This document shows, piece by piece, positions 37,435 through 49,493 of a stretch of 64,000 nt of DNA (the first letter of the stretch is position 1; the number at the start of each line of letters is the position of its first letter). A program made the translations under genes and the position numbers. The DNA lies in the NCBI GenBank assembly GCA_026413225.1, contig CM048553.1, positions 16,306,501 through 16,370,500 of the forward strand. Direction: 5' to 3'. The notes below the pieces were generated by a model. The model saw only the letters and a list, made by a program, of their open reading frames with translations. It was not told where the DNA came from and made no database searches. Source of the DNA: Otis tarda (lineage: Eukaryota > Chordata > Aves > Otidiformes > Otididae).

Positions 37435-37545
37435 GGGGCCGGGGCCCGGGGTGGGGACGGGCGGCGCTGGGGGTGGTGCGGGGCGCGGCTGCGCCCGCCC
37501 CGAGGAGACGGGGCGGCGGCGCGGGGCTGGGGGGCGGGGGGGCTG
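37435..37545 (+). other. G-run cluster, potential G-quadruplex/R-loop tract
   Basis: Many runs of three to seven G occur on the plus strand (37435-37494 and 37524-37542), separated by short loops. They lie just to the right of the likely start-site zone. This favours G-quadruplex and R-loop formation in a transcript running rightward and fits a plus-strand first exon or first intron here. Confidence 0.5.
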
Positions 37546-38010
37546 CCCCGCTGGCGCCCGGGCTCCGGCTCCGGGCGGAAATGGGCACCTTCCCTGGCCC
37601 GGCACCCGGAGAGCCTGAGGGGTCCCTCGCCGGGCCCTGCCGCTGGGGCTCCGCGCCCCTGAGGCCCTTGACTCGCCCGGCCGCGGGAGAGCGGGTCCCG
37701 AGCCCGCAGTTCAGCCGTGCCTCGGCCGGCGGAGGGGGAGCTCGGCCGCTGCAGCGGGGCCCGCTCGGCTCCCGCCGCCGGAGCCTGCGAGCGGCGGTGC
37801 GCGGCTGGCGGGGCCTGCGCAGCGCTCGGCCTAGGCGGGCGGCGCGTGAGCGCGGTGGTAACGCAGCCGCCCGAGGCTCTGGTTTGGGGGTGCCTGCCCC
37901 CTGCAAGCAGAAGGAGTGAGCAGGTGTGACTGCCGTTATCGGGTGTGGTGTTATAATAAAGATCCACAGAAAGGTTTCTGCAAGTCACGAAACCTCTACA
38001 ATTCACTTAG

Positions 38011-38012
<2 letters not shown>

Positions 38013-38041
<29 letters not shown>
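38013..38041 (+). repeat. Poly-T tract of 29
   Basis: An uninterrupted run of 29 T lies about 90 bases beyond the CpG island. No SINE or LINE body is attached on either side. It could be a lone slippage-grown homopolymer or the tail of a minus-strand retrocopy too decayed to see. Its length makes assembly or polymerase error likely. Confidence 0.9.
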
Positions 38042-38043
<2 letters not shown>

Positions 38044-39903
38044 TACACGTGGCCATAAAATGTAGCACGCACGAGGGATGGCAGCAGGTGCCCTTCAGTT
38101 TCGTGGCGCTGAGTTGTGGAAGCAGTTGGCGGGTGTGGAGTCCCCCTGCCAGCGTGAGTCAGACTTAGACCTGAGCGTTACTTCATAAACCTTGCTGCTG
38201 CTTCCATAAAAGTACAAACATTATGCACAGCCTTCTCAGGCTTCTTGGGTTTTGGAAGGAACCTGGGAGCTGAAGAGTTTTCATTTGTTCTGTGGCTGCA
38301 GAAATGAATGCAGTAAATGGGTGTAGTGTTCGTGCTTAACTGGTGCTGAGGCCTGCCAGCTTACGAATCCACTAGAAACTTTGTATTGGTGATAATGAAA
38401 TAGAGAACGTATCCCAAGTTCTAAGTGATCTGACATAGCTGGCATTGGCACAACAAGGCGGGAAGTGTTTGAAAGCAGCATAAGAGAGTTTTGGAAGGCC
38501 TGCAGTGATGTCTGCAGTTTGACGGATTTGAAACAATTTGAGAGATAGACTTGTTTTGTCTAGAAGTTGTGGTTAGACTTACCTAGTTCTCTGCCTGAAT
38601 TAAAATTGATGTTACACAGCTTACCTTTTATTGTCAGTCTTCTGCTCGCCAGTTCATACTGTCTTGTGCTCAGTTCCTTTCTTTTTCTCTGTATTTGAAC
38701 TTGTAATGTGCCATTAAAAATGGTATTTCGTATTATTATTCTATGTTTAAAAGAGACGAGGAGGATAACATAAGGTAAATGCACAGTTCTGTTAGATCAT
38801 AGTTTCTGCTTACAGTTTGTTGTTTTTTTTTTTTTCAGAAGACTATACAGCAACCAAAATACTGAGCTTTGTCTTTTTTTTTTTTGTCTAACATTGATGC
38901 AGCTAGTTATTTTTAGTACTAGTTTAAGTTAATTTTTTTAAAGTTCTTTTTATGCAAATAAAAAGATACATTTCAGGGATGAGTGTGTATTTTTTCTGCC
39001 TCAGTAGCTAGAAAAATTGGATTTTTTAAACTTAAAGTTTTTTAAAAATAAGGAAGGAAAAGGAAGGAAAAAAGCTTATGATTGTATGTTTAAAATATTT
39101 TTTGTGATGATCTGATACAAAGTTCTTAGTCTTTATTTAAAAAAATATTCTTGGGTAATCATAAGTGGAGGATCAGAAGAAAACTAGCACTATGGTATGG
39201 TTCAAATGTTTTTAATTTTTGGGCAGGCTGTTAAAGTAATAGATTTTGGGGTAACTAAAATTTTCTCATTGAAATTTTTTCAAAGCATTAATGAAGGAAA
39301 TACTGATTTCCTGTGTACCCTCTACATCACATTTGTGACAATGTCAGAATTAGCAATGACAGTGACAGCATGTGATGAGGTATTTCCAACTTTCTCACAT
39401 GAAGCTTTAGTTGTATGTAGTGATTGTTGTACATGTATGTTTTTGACATACAGGTTTAATGATTATGCTGCATTAGACGGAAGGAGTGTTCTTCATCGGT
39501 GACTTGGGGTGTTTCAAGGATTTTTATGTGCAGAGGTAATATGTTATTTATGGAAGTGGTTTAATGTTTTAAATGTCCGTATGCAACTGGTGATGGTTTC
39601 ACGTATTTATTTTTGCCTAATGAGGCAGATGTTGTTGGGTCAAAGTGGAATGGTCAAATGGCAAAAGTACAACTTCAGTCCGAAGTTCACTGAAAATATT
39701 ACTGCAGTTAAAATGATAGAAACTTAGAGTTCTAAAGGTATGTGGTCAAATCAGGAATGTGTGAACTTTATCAGTTATTTTAGCACTGTTTATTCAAATA
39801 GTTATTATTGCAATTTCTAATCTGAAGTGCTGTTAATGTGTGGTAGGCCTCAGAGGAGATGCCATTGTATTTGATCTCTTGACAGAAATATGTTTTAGAA
39901 AAC

Positions 39904-39932
39904 GGTAAATAACCGTAAATAAACAGTAAATA
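39904..39932. repeat. Short imperfect tandem repeat
   Basis: Three copies of GTAAATAA separated by 2-3 bases (cc, then aca) form a minisatellite-like patch. It has no known function. Confidence 0.7.
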
Positions 39933-40044
39933 ATTTTCTACTAAAATGTATCTTCTGTTTTTTATTTTATATGATTTTCTGTCCTTTGCTAAATAAATTT
40001 CCTGAGATACTGGGACTTTCTGTTTTTTGTTTTCCTTGAAATAG

Positions 40045-40098
40045 GAATTAAGATGGATGAAGTATTTTATTGGCCATAGCAGCAGCAGGATGTATAAG
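40045..40098 (+). CDS. Weak candidate internal exon, product unknown
   Basis: The acceptor tttccttgaaatag is preceded by a T-rich tract and followed by 54 bases, then the donor AAG|GTGGGT. Only the first frame is open; it encodes ELRWMKYFIGHSSSRMYK, with phase 0 at both ends. The other two frames contain stops. I recognise no family. It lies 2.6 kb into the presumed first intron of the rightward gene. Chance exons of this size are common. Confidence 0.2.
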
Positions 40099-40988
40099 GT
40101 GGGTATGTTAAAAGAATATGGTTAACATCCTTGCAGAATATTTTAATTTTTAAGTCTCTGTTGGTCTGAACACAAAAAAAATGCCATATGGTAAGCTAGG
40201 GTTCTTTCCCTAGGTGGTAGATGCAGGTAGCTTACCTGCTTTCGTTGTGGTAAGCTGCTCATGTTTAGCACAGGTAACATGAGTGGATGCAGAGACAGCC
40301 TTAGGTAGCTGATGCATTTTAATTTTGCATCCTTTAATGGAAGTTTTTCAATGTGTTCTTTCCCTAAGGTTTGGATGCTTTTTCTTTTGTAAAACTGGAC
40401 TGAGAAAATACCACAAAGTGTTTCAGAATCTTGTTTTCAGTGTTCTGGTTAAATGTAATCAAAGAAGAAAAAGATTCAGTTGCCATCTATGTACTTCCCT
40501 TCTAACGTAGACAGTTTTTGTCTCTGTGTTTGAGTTGCTGTTCATTGTTTGCTTGCTTTTTTTAAATCCTTCAACCTCCTTGAGGGTGTACTTCAGTGGG
40601 AGTGCACTCCAATGAAACTAATTGCTTCCAGAATTTCCAGAAAAGATTTTAGTGGTCCAGCGGCAGTAAAAGATGTTTTGATGCTCATCCTCATCTGCAG
40701 TCAAGTTAAGATTTTGTCCTTATTTGCTTAGACTTACAGCTTCATGTTTATCATTATAATTAACTTACAGAGATCCAGAACATATTTTTACTTTAAAATA
40801 TTTTTTTAAACAAAATTGAAAACACAAAAGTGTATTTTTACAAGACTGACATTGACAAATAAGAGAACAATGATGCTTGAATAATAGTTGAGCACTTTCT
40901 CATGAAGTGTATTTGCATGTTGTTGTTATCAAAGTTGAATGAAATGCAAACTTCTTCACAGTGTAACAATTAAAAAAGAATACAGAGG

Positions 40989-41675
40989 CATAGAATCATA
41001 GAATAGTTTGGGTTGGAAGGGGACTTTAAAGGCCATCTAGTCCAACCCCCCTGCAAGGAGCAGGGACATCTTCAACTCAATCAGGTTGCTCAGAGCTCCG
41101 TCCCACCTGGCCTTGAATGTTTCCAGGGATGGGGCATCAACCACCTCTCCGGGCAACCTGTGCCAGTGTTTCACCACCTTTGTTTTTAAAAAGCCTCCTT
41201 CCTTATATCTAGTCTGAATCTACCCTCTTTTAGTTTAAAACTGTTACCCCTTCTCCTGTCACAACAGGCCCTGCTAAAAAGTTTATCTCCATCTTTCTTA
41301 TAAGCCCTCTTAAGTATTGAAAGGCTGCTATAAGGTCTCCCCAGAGCCTCCTCTTCTCCAGACTGAGCAACCCCAACTCTCTCAGCCTGACTTCACAGGA
41401 GAGGTGCTCCAGCCCTCTGATCATCTTTGTGGTCCTTATGTGGACTCGCTCCAACAGGTCCATGTCCTTCTTATGATGGAGGCTCCAGAGCTGGACACAG
41501 TCCTCTGGCAGGGGTCTCACGGAAGCGGAGTAGAGGGGCAGAACCACCTCTTTCAACCTGCTGGCCATGCTTCTTTTGATGCAGCCCAGGATATGGTTGA
41601 CTTTCTGGGCTACAAGCGCACATGGCCAGCTCATGTTGAGCTTCTTGTCCACCAGCACTTCCAGCCGTGTATTGT
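40989..41675 (-). mobile_element. CR1 LINE, 5'-truncated, best preserved copy
   Basis: Minus-strand CR1 starts on the left with its terminal repeat (tagaatcatagaatagtttg). It continues through the full 3' region and the C-terminal part of ORF2. From 41697 down to 41230 one frame stays open for 155 codons and shows the expected ORF2 C-terminal blocks: [20 protein letters not shown], the [12 protein letters not shown] segment and [18 protein letters not shown]. An open frame of this length plus a readable terminal repeat suggests it is among the youngest insertions here. It is 5'-truncated and lacks the reverse transcriptase, so it cannot move. It sits in the presumed intron, antisense to the rightward gene. 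Confidence 0.95.
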
Positions 41676-44600
41676 TTTTCGAAAAGTCTAAGCCCAAAAT
41701 TGTTGATTTAGAAAAAGTATCATGGTTAATGCCAAGAAGAGGTCATGTGCTGAGATGAGCTTCAGAGCTGGAGTATCCCAGCAGTGCTGAAATGCCTCTG
41801 TCACAGCAAGTCACTGAGGAGGCAGGGAGATAGGAGTGGTCTTGTGGCTTGCTTGAGTATTTGCCAGGAGAAGCAGGTGCAAAAGAGATTGAAAAGCAGC
41901 TCAGAAAATTGTATGATTCAAGTAGATACAGGAGTTGTGGGGGAAAGAAGCCACTACTGGCAGACTTATTGGGACCTATCAATGAAATTTATTTGGGATA
42001 TTAGGTGGCTTCTAAGTTCTAGTTTTATGGAGAATTTTTGCTGTTTGTTTGAGTTTGGCTGGCAGATCAGTCAGAGCAATGTTTCCATACTCAGTCTTAC
42101 TCATGAAGCCCTATGTTATCAGTAAAGGAAAGTTGAAATGTCTGTAGGAAGTATTTGATGGTTTTACCTGACCCAAAGCAGAAACCAAACCAAACAAACT
42201 CTTAAAGGTGTGTCATCCTACTTTTTGTACATTATTCATCCATGCAAAGGACTCTTTCTTCTCTTTTAAGGACAATGTTCTGAAAATCATGCCAACAAAT
42301 TACAGCTTAGACAAGTGTGATTGCAGTTGTACGCATGGTTCTTTGCCACTTCACTTTTCTTTTTCACTTTTAGATGAACCATAGAAAACAGGGATGTTCC
42401 TGCTACTGATTTGTCTAGTTTTGAACACACTGCAGTCTTCTGTGTCTCATTGATTTCAAATACTAATGATAAAAAACTTAATTTTGGTGTGTTTTTTTGG
42501 CTGTCCTTGACTGGTTAGCTTCCCTAAGTGAGGTTACAGTCAACCAATTTTCTGTGAGTGCCTGTAAAGTCAGATTTGTATCAGGCTGCTGTTTCAATGA
42601 AGTAGTGCTACACACACCAAGACATGAGCTTGTGACAGTTCATGGTCTTGCTCAGCTCAGTCAAAATAGAATGAGTGTTGAAGACATAAGGTAGATCAAT
42701 TGTTTTTTAGGAAGCAAGGCAGGGAAGTTTAAATATCGACATTCAGTCCGGCATCAATCACCACTAATGATATGCACTGCCCTAAAGGTTAATGTATATG
42801 AACCCTCGAAATACTGTTAAGGTATCAAAAAGGATCAGTCTATAAAAACCTGTGTAGTTCTGTTGTGCATGTAAGTGTGCTCTGTGTATGATGAATCAAG
42901 CACTTTTAAGTGATCAGTCTACTTGTAAAATGTCCTAAATGAATAATATGGATGTTAAATGGGTTTTATTGCTTTTGTCATCAACACATTTTGAGGCTTT
43001 ACTGAAGAAGGAGAACAAATTGATATTGCATTTAGAAGGAAGGGACTGTTCTGTATTACAGGACTGAAATGGAGACCACCCAAATGCCTTCAGCTGGTTT
43101 TTGTTATTTTCACAAATAGTTTGTTCTTTTAGCAGAGCCTTTAAGAACAAAGAACTGGGTCAATCACTCTATTATGTTTTCCCTTAAATGGCAATATTAA
43201 ACAAACTTTACAATACTCTTCGTAATTGAGGAAAAAAAAAACAGCCTTAGACTTTTGATTCTCCTGGTTTTTTAGCTTCCAGAGAAAAGTAGAGATAGGC
43301 AGCTGTGATTTCAGATCTTCAAATGCACCTTTTACTTGGAAACTTTTTTCTAGTTTTGGCTGGATATGTACTCCTTAAGGGTCAATATAGTATCTATAAT
43401 ATTTTATGATATTTTAGTAAGTTAATTCAGGGATGTTATGTGTTTTCCTTAGTTCTTGTAGGGTAGGTGAGGTGTAGCATGTTCTTGAGTTCCATATATA
43501 CGTGTGTGTATGTTTTCTATTAAAGTCTTCATTTTTTCAAAGAGCAGTTCTACTTTGTTACATTACAGACCTGTTCTTACACCGAAGCATACTTGGTGCC
43601 TCATTGAAGGCCTGAAGGTGTAAAATCCACATATCTGCAGTTTAGGGCAGATAGCTTTGCTTAGTCTGGGTTTATGTTCTCTTGTAAACCAATGATTTTC
43701 TTTCTGCGAAAATATCCTGATGGGCATCCACAAAGATTTGTGGACTGTAGTGGGTGTGATACGAGGAAGAAATTATGTTGAAGGACAAAAAAGCAAGGAC
43801 TACCTAGGCTGAAATAAGTCTTCACATGTTCATTGTGTCACATATTCAAAGTAGGGGGCTATGTGTTAAGAATCTTGCTTTCGAGAGCTCTGTTAACTTC
43901 TGATGTCTGTGCTTGTAATCAGTAAACAAGGTGTGATGGAGAATAGCATGGAGAATAAAATGCCATGGTAAAAATCAGTATCTTACTGTCATATAGCATG
44001 CCGTCACCCTGTATGTGGTGCTGGATGCCTCCTCTAAAAAAGATGTAGAGGAGAAGAGATTCAGAGAAAAGGCTGAAAGAGTCATCTATGGGGATGGAAA
44101 TTTGCTTGTATAAAGGGAATTTGAAGGAAAAAAAAGTTAGGTGGTTTAGTCTTTGAAAGGCAGTGAATATGATGAAGTATAACACAAGTACACAGAACGA
44201 TGAATGGGTTGAGGAAAGTAATTCAAGAGCTTTTGTTCTGTTGATTCATGCTATAAGAGTAAGGGGACATTCTGTGAAATTAGGGTGGCAAATTGAGAAA
44301 TGAAACTTGAGAAAGGTTGTATTTCGTAGTAAATTGATAAGACAGTGAGCTCTGCAGTATAGGGATAATTTTAATTTAGGAAAATTCTAATAGAAAATGG
44401 ATAATTTAGAGTGCAGGAATATTTACACAGGCTCAGGTTACCTTCTTCCTGAAAGAATATGACCCCTCAGCTTTTTATCATTTATAAGATTATTTTTTCC
44501 ATCATGATTTTTTCTGAAGTTCATCTAAAAACTTTGTATTGGTGCTGGAAGTAAAGCAATTAAGTTTGTCACTAGTTTGTTTACAGGAGAAATGGTAATA

Positions 44601-46017
44601 GCATCTCTCTGATTTGTTTGCTCTCTGTCTCTGTGTTGGGTTATATCTAGTGAAATACCCACGAGGTACTATGTCTAGTACTCTTGGCAAGTAACCCCAC
44701 TTTTTTTCCCCACTGATGCATTTTGTTTTTCTTGTAAGTGGGGGCATTGAGGAAGAAGTTTTGGGAAGTAACACTGGGGTCCTCATCAGCTTGGAGAGAA
44801 ATTATGTAGGGCAGTTGTTTCTGTGTCTTACCACTAGGGAGTCACTGTTCTCATTCAGCTTTGATTTTTCTGTTGTCTGGGCTCACGCATTACCTAGGTG
44901 TTCCTGCAGTAATTTAATCCAAGTGAGTACACAAGTTTGTTCTGTACCTAGAGCGATGGAATATTTAGGGAGGGGGAGATGAGCTAACACTGGCCTTGTG
45001 TGTCATCCAACTAACTTCAGCAAGTATGTAAAAAGTCACAAAAAATAGCAATGGGGGTATCTTAATTAAAAGAGTATGCTTGTCACTCTGCCAATCTTTT
45101 CTCTTGGCATGGTTCAAGTCCTAGAAACTGTTTGCTTTCAGTCTCTATCAAACTCAAATACAAAACTCTGTGATAAAAGCATCAAAAGCAGTGTTCAGCA
45201 GGAAAAGACTACAAAATCAGCTTCTGCTCATTCCCACTGAAATGTCCTTTTCACTCTGTTTAATGGCGGCTGCAGTTTTTACTTGTGTTTAGCAACAGAT
45301 TGCCTTAAATTTGTTGTATTTGGCTCTAGAGCAGCAAAGAGCAGATGTCAGGGAGGTGCCGTGACAGGAATAAAGAGTAAGAAGGCTTGCAGGAATTTGG
45401 CGGGTGAGGGGGAAATCTTCCTCCTATTTTTACCCTGCTAGAATCCATATTATAATATTTAGAGTTGGCACTTAGTTCAAAACTTGCTGTGCTGCGAGAG
45501 TTGGTGCATTGACGCAGGCATTCTTTCCCACAGCTCAAATTGTGGAAATAGAGTTTATTTATAAAATAAAATATGCCTGTGAAATTATAATTGATACCTT
45601 AATTATGGAGAACTTGCCTGAAAGATGGTAGCTTAGTGACCTGTGGGACATTTTCCTGGCTTAGAATAGCCATGATTTATACTGAAACATTTTCTCTGTA
45701 TGAATCCTAAAGATGGAATTCCTCTGTCAAGGCAGAAGAACTTCAGTAACTGAGAGGTGCTCTGTCAGGGATGATAAGCCTAAAGTAACGGTCAACTTTT
45801 AAACATTATTTAGGGTTGGAACATCTAAATAGTAAGCTTTGCTATTTAGAGATTGTCACTATTTTAAAAATATGCATTTAAAGGCCACCGCTATGTGTTG
45901 CCAGGTTTGCAGAAGCAGGTGAGTGCCAGATATATGTGGGATCCAGAGAAGTTTGTTGCTTTGGTTTATTTCTTTTCACTTTTGTAATGATCAGAATGCT
46001 TCAAAAGTTAGTAGATG

Positions 46018-46054
46018 CTTTTTTCTTTTTTTCTTTCCTTTTTTTTTTTTTTTT
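46018..46054 (+). repeat. Pyrimidine/poly-T tract
   Basis: T-rich tract with a few C interruptions ending in a run of about 18 T. Low-complexity DNA, common in avian introns. Confidence 0.85.
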
Positions 46055-46482
46055 GAAACTGCAAGTATTTTATCTTTGCCTTGATTAAGGGACTGAAAAC
46101 ACCTTGTGTGATTTTTTTAGTTAGAATCATTACTTGTTTATTTGTCTTTCTCATATCTTTTTTTTCAGTTATTGTCTACCTGCACTTCAAGAGTATATAT
46201 TGCCACAGTATAGTTTATAGATTATAAAAACATAGATGTGATGTAATTTGCAGTAATTTTGATTGCAGGTTGCTGTATTTGAAAGCTGTGCCAATTCTCT
46301 GTTGACTTATCTGTATAATGATGTATTTAATACTTTGTGGAGCTTGAGGAATATTTTTTTTCCTGTGATGAAAGTGTTACCTATACAATAATCTGGAGGG
46401 GAGGATAGTAATAAATCTTCTGATTCTTCTGATTTTCGTTGAGATGATGCTTCTTAATCTTGTGTTCATTTTTTAGAAAACT

Positions 46483-46563
46483 ATGTTGCCTCCTGCTTTG
46501 GGTCTTCGTATTCTAGTGGTGATTGTAGTAGCTCTTATCATTTTCTGGAGAGATGGGATTTGA
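46483..46563 (+). CDS. Very short membrane-like ORF, doubtful
   Basis: An ATG-to-TGA frame of 26 codons encodes a hydrophobic core (ILVVIVVALIIFW) after an MLPPALGLR start, ending RDGI. It begins eight bases after an acceptor-like tgttcattttttag. It reads like a small single-pass membrane peptide or a signal anchor. No good donor follows. In T-rich intronic DNA a hydrophobic frame of this length is expected by chance. Confidence 0.1.
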   Translation: MLPPALGLRILVVIVVALIIFWRDGI

Positions 46564-46716
46564 AATAGCAGGAATGTATCTTATTGTGCACTCGGAATAT
46601 AATGAAAAAATATTACCTTTTTTTAAAAAAAAAAAAAAGCAATTAGTATAGTGGAGTGAGTTGTCAAAAGCATCGTATGTGTTAGATATGTAATTTGCAT
46701 GCTCTGTTCTCCTCAG

Positions 46717-46827
46717 GGCTTACAAAGTCATGACTGGAGTGTGCTGTTCAGATTTGGAAATGAATCTTCCCATGTTTTTGCTGATGAACAATGTAAATGC
46801 ACTGCTAAAAGAGAAAGGACAAACTAG
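46717..46827 (+). CDS. Weak candidate terminal exon, product unknown
   Basis: The acceptor tgctctgttctcctcag is strong. It is followed by a frame of 36 codons ending in TAG that starts GLQSHDWSVLFRFGNESS and is of mixed, protein-like composition. A second frame with its own ATG is open too, which weakens the case. I recognise no family. Confidence 0.13.
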   Translation, partial: GLQSHDWSVLFRFGNESSHVFADEQCKCTAKRERTN

Positions 46828-49370
46828 CTTGCCTGTTAGCTGTGGCATGTTGAGTTTTTGGATTACATAGCTAATTTCAGGGGCTTGAAAGTGACAGGCC
46901 TGGAAATAACTGTGATCAGAGCTGCTCCAAGAGGACTGAGTGAAGCCTTTTTGATTTCCTAAAGGTAAAGGAAGCCAGGTTTGATCAACAGCTGCTGTGA
47001 GGGTTATTCAGACAGTAAGCCCAGTCCAGTGCAGAATTTTGCACTTATGACCAGTTTAGGACATGTTCATTTGCTTAAGGTGAGATGCTTAAACTGTAAC
47101 AGTTTGATGTGTTTGATTAGCATAATTTATGTCTGTCCTGTACTTAATTTCTTCCAGGTATTTTTTACCTGGCTGTCAAATTCCTTTGTTTACTGCAGTG
47201 TCTGAAAGACTTTGTGACCTCATAAAAATGTTAGAAAACCTGTTAAATTATGGATTCTGTATTTAAAGACTTTATTCTAGATCATTTAATCATAAGTATT
47301 TATAAGGTTCCTTTTGCGGGGTAAGATTTCACTTTAAAAGAAGCGTGATACTGTAGATTCCATTTAGGCTAGATCAAGATTTACAGGGATCACACCTGTT
47401 TTATTTATTTTTTTTTCATTGTTTCATGCAAGTGTTAAACCTACGTTTACATACTAGCGTGCTGTGAAGATAGCTGTGTATTGCAAGGAGAGCTCATTAC
47501 TGTATCTTGTCTGTCAGCTGAAGCTGAACAGAGACTAGGTACGTTTCTTGCTCTGGGTTGTTAGGATACCGTCCCATGATCAGAGCTACACATTGATGTC
47601 ATACTTCTGGAAGTGGGATTCCGCAGACCAAGTTTTACCCTAGTTCTCCCCCTGCAAACAGTGTTGTACATCTCAGGTGTCTCCAGTAGCGTGTTCTGAA
47701 ATTTCCACTCAGCTATGAGCAATAGATTTTCTATTCTGCAGAGTCTACCTGTCTGTTGAAAGACGATTCTACGTCTTTGCACTGCAGAAACATAGACATG
47801 GGAAAACTTAGATAGTGCTTATTGGACTTTGTAGTTTGGTGCAGATATATTGATTTCTCATGGAAGATGCAAGACATCAGAAAAAAATCATTAAAAAATG
47901 CCTAATATCACTCGCAAAGTATGGGACTAGTCATTAAATAAACAAAGTAGTGTATTCCCTCTGTACCGAGTAGTGTAAAACGTTCTTTTTCTGATTTGCC
48001 TTTTGTCGAATCTTGGGAAAGGAAGAAGGAATTTCCAGGATACACTTTCACTGTTTTGGTTCAAGTTAGTCAGAGGTAAAGTTTATAATTATTTAGTTTT
48101 AATAGATAGTTAATTTGCCTTTGAAAAAAATTCTGATTAGTTTGAGTACAGTTCTTTGCAACTGAGAGTCATTATTATTTATGACACAAGTTCTAGACAG
48201 CTGAGGATTTTTTAATAGCCAGAGATCTAATTAAGAAGCTGAAATTTTTGCATTTTTAAGCCATATTTTTCATAGTCTTTTAAGACATACTTAGATACAA
48301 GTGATAAAACTACTTTTGGAGCTTTTAATATTTTATCAATTATTCAGAATAGTTTTCATGTTCTTTACATATCAATACCATACCGTAATAATCTATTACA
48401 CTCGGTACAAATTAATTTCTAATTTCTACTCTAACTTAACCTTGTGCTGGGAGAGTAAAATGCAACTTTTCTGACAATTTGTCAATTTGAGGGTGAAAGA
48501 ATCTTAAACTTACAGAAAGCTGAACACTTCTTATTAGAAGTGTTACACTATTGTGTAAGGTCTGAGTTCTCAAGCACTGTTTTGAGATCTAGCTTTGATC
48601 CTTACAAATACTGGGTCGGTCTTACAGAAGCCTGCTGGTAGGTTTGTGATCTTGCTTCAGTGAAGCAAGAAAGCACATTTCATTCAAAAAAATGGAACAC
48701 TACTGAAGAAATAGCTTTTTTTTTTTTTTTTGTATGTTTCACTCTTTAACATACTTTTATCTCTGATGCAGTGATGATTGTTAGCATTTGAAATATGCCA
48801 ATAATTTGTTTCTGATTTTAATAAGGTACAGAAAGGAAAATAGTTCAGAGTAATGTTTGGTTTTGCATCCGATTTATGTTTAGCAATAGAAGAACTGACC
48901 GTATCTTTGAACGAGGTATGTGATTAACAGTAGCCTTTAGTGTAAATGTAAGCGTATTTTCAGGCACACTCCATTTGTTATAAAACCTTTGATTAGAGAA
49001 ACTATTAAGGTGTAATTGATCTAATTCACTGAAAGTTTTGAAACCTTTTGGAAGATGTTTTTGCATCTAAAAATCTTCAAACACTTGGTATATAATATTG
49101 ATGTTCATTGGAAAGTGAATTTCTTTTTCAATTTTGAGACACAAAAGCCTATTTTCATGTTCAAGATTAAAGTAGAGCAAACTTTTTATTTTTCTCTTTG
49201 ATTTTAAAATCAAACTGCACTTAAAGAAATGCAGATATCTTTGAAAGATTTAGCTGATAAGCTTTTGAGAAGCGCAAAAATTCCTTGGACTAAGAATGTT
49301 GCTAGCTAAGTTGATGGAAACTCCTGACTATAGAATAGGTTTGTTCTGCATATGTCTCTTCCTGTTTCAG

Positions 49371-49493
49371 GAAGCTGTTAATTTCACCAAAAAAAAAAAA
49401 AAAGCAAAAGAATCAAGAATTCGATTAAAAAAGTTGTGGAGTAATGGGCTTTTAATTGGACCATCAAAAATGCAAGCCAAGGAAACAGAGTAA
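49371..49493 (+). CDS. Weak candidate terminal exon, product unknown
   Basis: After the acceptor tctcttcctgtttcag a 40-codon frame runs to TAA. It begins EAVNFT, passes through a run of Lys encoded by a poly-A tract, and ends SKMQAKETE. The basic stretch depends on a slippage-prone run of 15 A, so the frame would not be stable in evolution. I recognise no family. Confidence 0.13.
   Translation, partial: EAVNFTKKKKKAKESRIRLKKLWSNGLLIGPSKMQAKETE

Larger units (their letters stand above)
37085..37925. promoter_or_regulatory. CpG island, probable bidirectional promoter and first exon
   Basis: About 840 bases are very rich in G+C and CpG, in sharp contrast to the AT-rich flanks. Composition flips inside it. 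In the line 37201-37260 I count 33 C and 15 G, in 37441-37500 36 G and 18 C. That pattern is typical around divergent start sites and puts the switch near 37280-37400. A strong donor GTAAGT lies at 37407-37412 on the plus strand, so a short non-coding first exon could end at 37406. Minus-strand donors are GTGAGG (37091-37086) and GTAAGC (37068-37063). Long open frames on both strands (37287-37919 plus; 37065-38006 minus) are Arg-, Pro-, Gly- and Ala-rich, overlap one another and match no family, so I treat them as GC-rich artefacts. The gene cannot be named. Confidence 0.88.
38042..40988. other. T-rich, intron-like sequence
   Basis: No known gene or repeat family is seen. Features are a run of about 14 T ending in CAG at 38822-38838, a GGAA-rich patch at 39050-39073, a three-copy GTAAATAA-type tandem repeat at 39904-39932, and one splice-flanked open stretch at 40045-40098 listed separately. 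The T-over-A and G-over-C bias on the plus strand fits an intron transcribed rightward from the CpG island. Confidence 0.45.

Noticed and set aside
37287..37919. 210-codon plus-strand frame in the CpG island
   Set aside because: Same composition artefact. It also runs through the strong donor at 37407 and has no family match.
37065..38006. 313-codon minus-strand frame through the CpG island
   Set aside because: Pro/Arg/Ala/Gly-rich translation with overlapping long frames in other phases; stops are rare in GC-rich DNA, so the openness means little.
45326..45538. Minus-strand 70-codon frame with Cys-rich start
   Set aside because: No family match and no splice or promoter context; it lies in intron-like DNA.
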